This document shows positions 58,901 through 59,302 of a DNA stretch of 59,302 nt, one piece after another (the first letter of the stretch is position 1; the number at the start of each line of letters is the position of its first letter). The DNA comes from Clostridia bacterium (lineage in GTDB: Bacteria > Bacillota > Clostridia > Oscillospirales > CAG-272). The stretch lies in contig JAGBCV010000001.1 in assembly GCA_017937845.1 (NCBI GenBank), positions 1-59,302 on the forward strand, written 5' to 3'. The position numbers were made by a program, and so were the translations under genes. The notes beneath the pieces are model-generated. The model worked only from the letters and a program-made list of their open reading frames with translations. It was not told the DNA's origin and searched no databases.

Positions 58901-59302
58901 TTAGAAATGGTCAAACGGAAGATCAACCGAGTTAGAGGGTTCCCAAACGGTGGGGACACCGTCAACATAGTGCCAACGGTTTGTCGCCGTCGAGGGCTGT
59001 TCTTCAGAATAGAAGTAAACGCTTGCCTTTGTCAAAATCGGGCTTGTTGCGTTTGCGGTAAGTGTTGCATACGCGCTTTCCGTGCCCTTGAAGTAGATCG
59101 CAAGAATCTTATTGCATCCGTAGAATGCATAATCACCGATATCGGTGAGGGACTTCGGAAGAACGACGGTCTTAACGCCTTCGCACATGAAGAACGCAGA
59201 ATCACCAATGGTCTTAACACCCTCGGGAACGACGATGCTCGTCATAGCCTTACGCATATAGAACGCATTGTCTGCAATGGCGGTCACGCCGGAAGGAATA
59301 AC
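58901..59302 (-). CDS. BspA-like leucine-rich repeat protein (5' end outside window)
   Basis: The last 133 codons of a second LRR_5 surface protein; the frame is open to the right edge. Repeats such as FFMCEGVKTVVLPKSLTDIG and the post-repeat segment IYFKGTESAYATL match the protein at 25650. The end also shares NRWHYVDGVPTVW, followed here by a 12-residue tail rich in Ser, Pro and Asp. The upstream signal sequence is not visible. Likely secreted adhesin. Confidence 0.82.
   Translation of the reverse strand, partial: VIPSGVTAIADNAFYMRKAMTSIVVPEGVKTIGDSAFFMCEGVKTVVLPKSLTDIGDYAFYGCNKILAIYFKGTESAYATLTANATSPILTKASVYFYSEEQPSTATNRWHYVDGVPTVWEPSNSVDLPFDHF

Overview
The window comes from a spore-forming member of the Clostridia (Bacillota), probably an uncultured gut-type anaerobe. 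The reasons are a full-length Spo0A, a 24-residue SpoVM, a Firmicutes-style rimP-nusA-ylxR-ylxQ-infB operon, a tryptophan T-box, strong AGGAGG ribosome-binding sites, TTGACA/TATAAT promoters with 17-bp spacers, BspA-like surface proteins, and a large strictly anaerobic iron-sulfur redox locus. No rRNA, tRNA or CRISPR array was seen.

Positions 1-13446 are the right part of a tailed-phage prophage; its left end lies outside the window. The lysogeny arm (CI-type S24 repressor, zinc-ribbon membrane protein, tyrosine integrase) reads right. A Cro-like gene opens a long leftward transcript. It runs through regulators, a Rad50-like ATPase, an NGO0469-type DNA-binding protein, an MBL-fold enzyme and a replisome organizer carrying helically phased repeats. 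It continues into the small and large terminase subunits, portal, a Prp-type protease and small proteins. The divergent immunity promoters and operators are clearly readable.

Positions 13.6-25.3 kb are chromosomal housekeeping: ispD-ispF, spo0A, an HD phosphohydrolase, a GHL6-type glycosidase, a membrane protein, the translation/transcription operon and divergent spoVM. Then come a 48-residue acidic peptide gene with a BspA-like secreted protein behind a promoter flanked by inverted repeats, a Trp T-box with a TrpXYZ-type ABC transporter and an S51 peptidase, and a TetR regulator. Next, reading right, is one tight operon (32.4-41.7 kb) encoding the whole route from PEP plus erythrose-4-phosphate to chorismate, phenylalanine and tyrosine, including an AroE-AroK fusion.

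Positions 41.8-57.0 kb hold the most remarkable locus, all reading left: LysR regulator, malate dehydrogenase, class II fumarase, HdrB-HdrC-HdrA, FlxD-FlxC-FlxB-FlxA, a soluble fumarate reductase pair (FrdB, FrdA), GTP-dependent PEP carboxykinase and Rex. Together these encode PEP to succinate (oxaloacetate, malate, fumarate, succinate). The terminal reductase lacks membrane anchors, has a full 4Fe-4S motif where quinone-linked enzymes have a 3Fe-4S centre, and has lost the histidine that covalently binds FAD. I infer an NADH-driven cytosolic, possibly electron-bifurcating, fumarate reductase complex. The right end has a flotillin gene behind a yybP-ykoY-like riboswitch and the 3' end of a second BspA-like protein.
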